A program made the translations under genes and the position numbers. Below are positions 5,110 to 6,258 of a stretch of DNA of 6,258 bases, piece by piece. Positions within the stretch are counted from its first letter, which is position 1. Every line of letters starts with the position of its first letter. The stretch comes from Pseudomonadales bacterium (GTDB lineage: Bacteria > Pseudomonadota > Gammaproteobacteria > Pseudomonadales > Azotimanducaceae), in assembly GCA_028822125.1 (NCBI GenBank), contig JAPKEK010000144.1, positions 1-6,258 of the forward strand, written 5' to 3'. The notes beneath the pieces were generated by a model. The model was not told the origin of the DNA and did not search any database. It saw only the letters and a list, made by a program, of their open reading frames with translations.

Positions 5110-6258
5110 TCAACTCGTTTTAACCGTGTTCCTCGACTTGATCTGCTCCTGTAGGATCTGCTGCTCGGCTTCATCCAGGCTAAAACCACGGATCGCAAAA
5201 TATGCGAGTGCCATGGCTATAACCGGTATGGTCAGGTAGATCATACGGAAAGCAAATTTGGCCTCTTCGCTGTTGCCACCCTGCGCATCAAAACCGACAA
5301 AAGCCAGTAGCGGGTAAGTTATGCCAATTGCCAGGGCGCCTCCTGCCTTGGCGGTGATTGCCAATAGGGAAAAGTAGAGCCCCGTTCGCTGCCCCCCGGT
5401 TTGTACATTGTCGTAATCGACCACATCAGCGGCCATCGATCTGATCGCAAACTGCAGGCCGGAATGTGCAAACCCCGTAAAAAAAAGCAGCAGGATGAAC
5501 AGTGCCACGTCACCCTCTCCCGGGAAGTAAAACGAAGCCGTTGTCAGGCAGAAGGCAATCGCATTCACGGCAAAGCAGCGATGTTTACCTATTTTCTGCG
5601 ATAATCTGACCCAGATGGGCACGCCAATGATATGGGCGGAAAAAAAGAAAATGAGTGCCACGGAGTTGAACTGTGAGTCACCAAGGAGTTCCGCCTGATA
5701 GAAAATAAACAGCCCCGCCATCACCGAACCTGGCATTGATGCAGCTGCATCTGCCATTAGCAGTCTTCGCATATGCGGATTTTTTAAGACCAGCAGCAGG
5801 CCTGCTATCAGGCCGATTCGAGGTGCAGGTGCAGTGGGTCGCTCGCCGACTAGCGTGACAGCAGCAAAAACGCACAGCGGTGCTAATATAATCGCCGTAA
5901 TGCCGAAGAATGAAAGGGCCTCATGGCCAGCCGGTGGCGTGCCAAAGTACTCCAGCACAGCAAGAGGCGTTAGAATTAACAGGGAGCCAATATAGCCGGC
6001 AAACGAATTAAAGCCGGCGATACGTGAACGCTCATGATAGTCACTGGATAGTTCGGCCGCCCAGGCTGTATGGGAAATGGTTTGCATGGTGGTTCCGGCA
6101 TATAACACCATCAGCCAGAAGCCCAGATACCAGACCGTAGGCGTAGCCGTTGGCATGTAAGCCATAAACACACCGAGCATCATGAACGGTAAAGCTATCA
6201 CCAGCCAATGCCGACGGCGTCCCCAGCGGCTATCAAATCGATCGCCGATAATGCCCAT
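5110..6258 (-). CDS. GPH family (MelB-like) sugar/cation symporter, N-terminus beyond window
   Basis: The 382 visible residues belong to the glycoside-pentoside-hexuronide:cation symporters of the major facilitator superfamily, inner-membrane carriers that take up sugars or other organic solutes with Na+ or H+. The segment M-G-I-I-G-D-R-F-D-S-R-W-G-R-R-R-H-W (1-18) matches the cytoplasmic loop after helix II of MelB (R-S-R-W-G-K-x-K-P-W). The Met at the window edge is thus internal, and about 60 residues, including the helix II cation-binding Asp pair of MelB, lie outside. About ten hydrophobic segments follow, for example near 18-37, 43-60, 84-104, 115-137, 198-218, 295-322 and 337-357. The family motif A-D-V-V-D-Y-D-N-V-Q-T-G-G-Q-R-T-G is at 277-293. 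The C-terminal tail (about 361-382) is charged. The gene converges on the kinase. Many GPH members near acyl-CoA genes have non-sugar or unknown substrates, so the cargo is open. Confidence 0.88.
   Translation of the reverse strand: MGIIGDRFDSRWGRRRHWLVIALPFMMLGVFMAYMPTATPTVWYLGFWLMVLYAGTTMQTISHTAWAAELSSDYHERSRIAGFNSFAGYIGSLLILTPLAVLEYFGTPPAGHEALSFFGITAIILAPLCVFAAVTLVGERPTAPAPRIGLIAGLLLVLKNPHMRRLLMADAAASMPGSVMAGLFIFYQAELLGDSQFNSVALIFFFSAHIIGVPIWVRLSQKIGKHRCFAVNAIAFCLTTASFYFPGEGDVALFILLLFFTGFAHSGLQFAIRSMAADVVDYDNVQTGGQRTGLYFSLLAITAKAGGALAIGITYPLLAFVGFDAQGGNSEEAKFAFRMIYLTIPVIAMALAYFAIRGFSLDEAEQQILQEQIKSRNTVKTS

Noticed and set aside
6256..6258. ATG at the very right edge as the true start of the transporter gene
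   Set aside because: Alignment with MelB-type proteins places this Met inside the loop after helix II, so the first two helices must lie outside the window.

Overview
This window looks like ordinary chromosomal DNA of a Gram-negative proteobacterium, most likely a gammaproteobacterium. The reasons are a periplasmic YceI protein with a Sec signal peptide, moderate GC content, Shine-Dalgarno-led genes, and a mix of acyl-CoA and transporter genes common in free-living aquatic members. This placement is inference. No tRNA, rRNA, CRISPR array, insertion sequence or phage gene was seen.

Layout, left to right. Positions 1-120 hold the last 39 codons of a plus-strand gene whose end resembles D-2-hydroxyacid dehydrogenases. 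Positions 121-387 are intergenic, with a possible 40-residue minus-strand ORF and two inverted repeats. A yceI-family gene follows (388-948). After another structured gap (949-1209) comes a large gene (1210-3597) for a two-domain class III (CaiB/BaiF) CoA-transferase. A 188-base gap with hairpins and a short upstream ORF separates it from an APH/ecdysteroid-kinase-like phosphotransferase (3786-4976). A short convergent gap (4977-5109) precedes a minus-strand GPH-family (MelB-like) sugar/cation symporter, which runs off the right edge (5110-6258).

The most informative gene is the fused CoA-transferase. My manual alignment to formyl-CoA transferase puts a Val where the catalytic Asp should be in the first half, while the second half keeps an Asp. 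This resembles the one-active-half layout known for the DMSP CoA-transferase/lyase DddD, but no ddd partner genes are visible here. The same-strand order CoA-transferase then small-molecule kinase, facing a GPH transporter, suggests uptake and activation of an organic substrate. The substrate cannot be read from the sequence, and the genes are not tightly packed enough to prove one operon.
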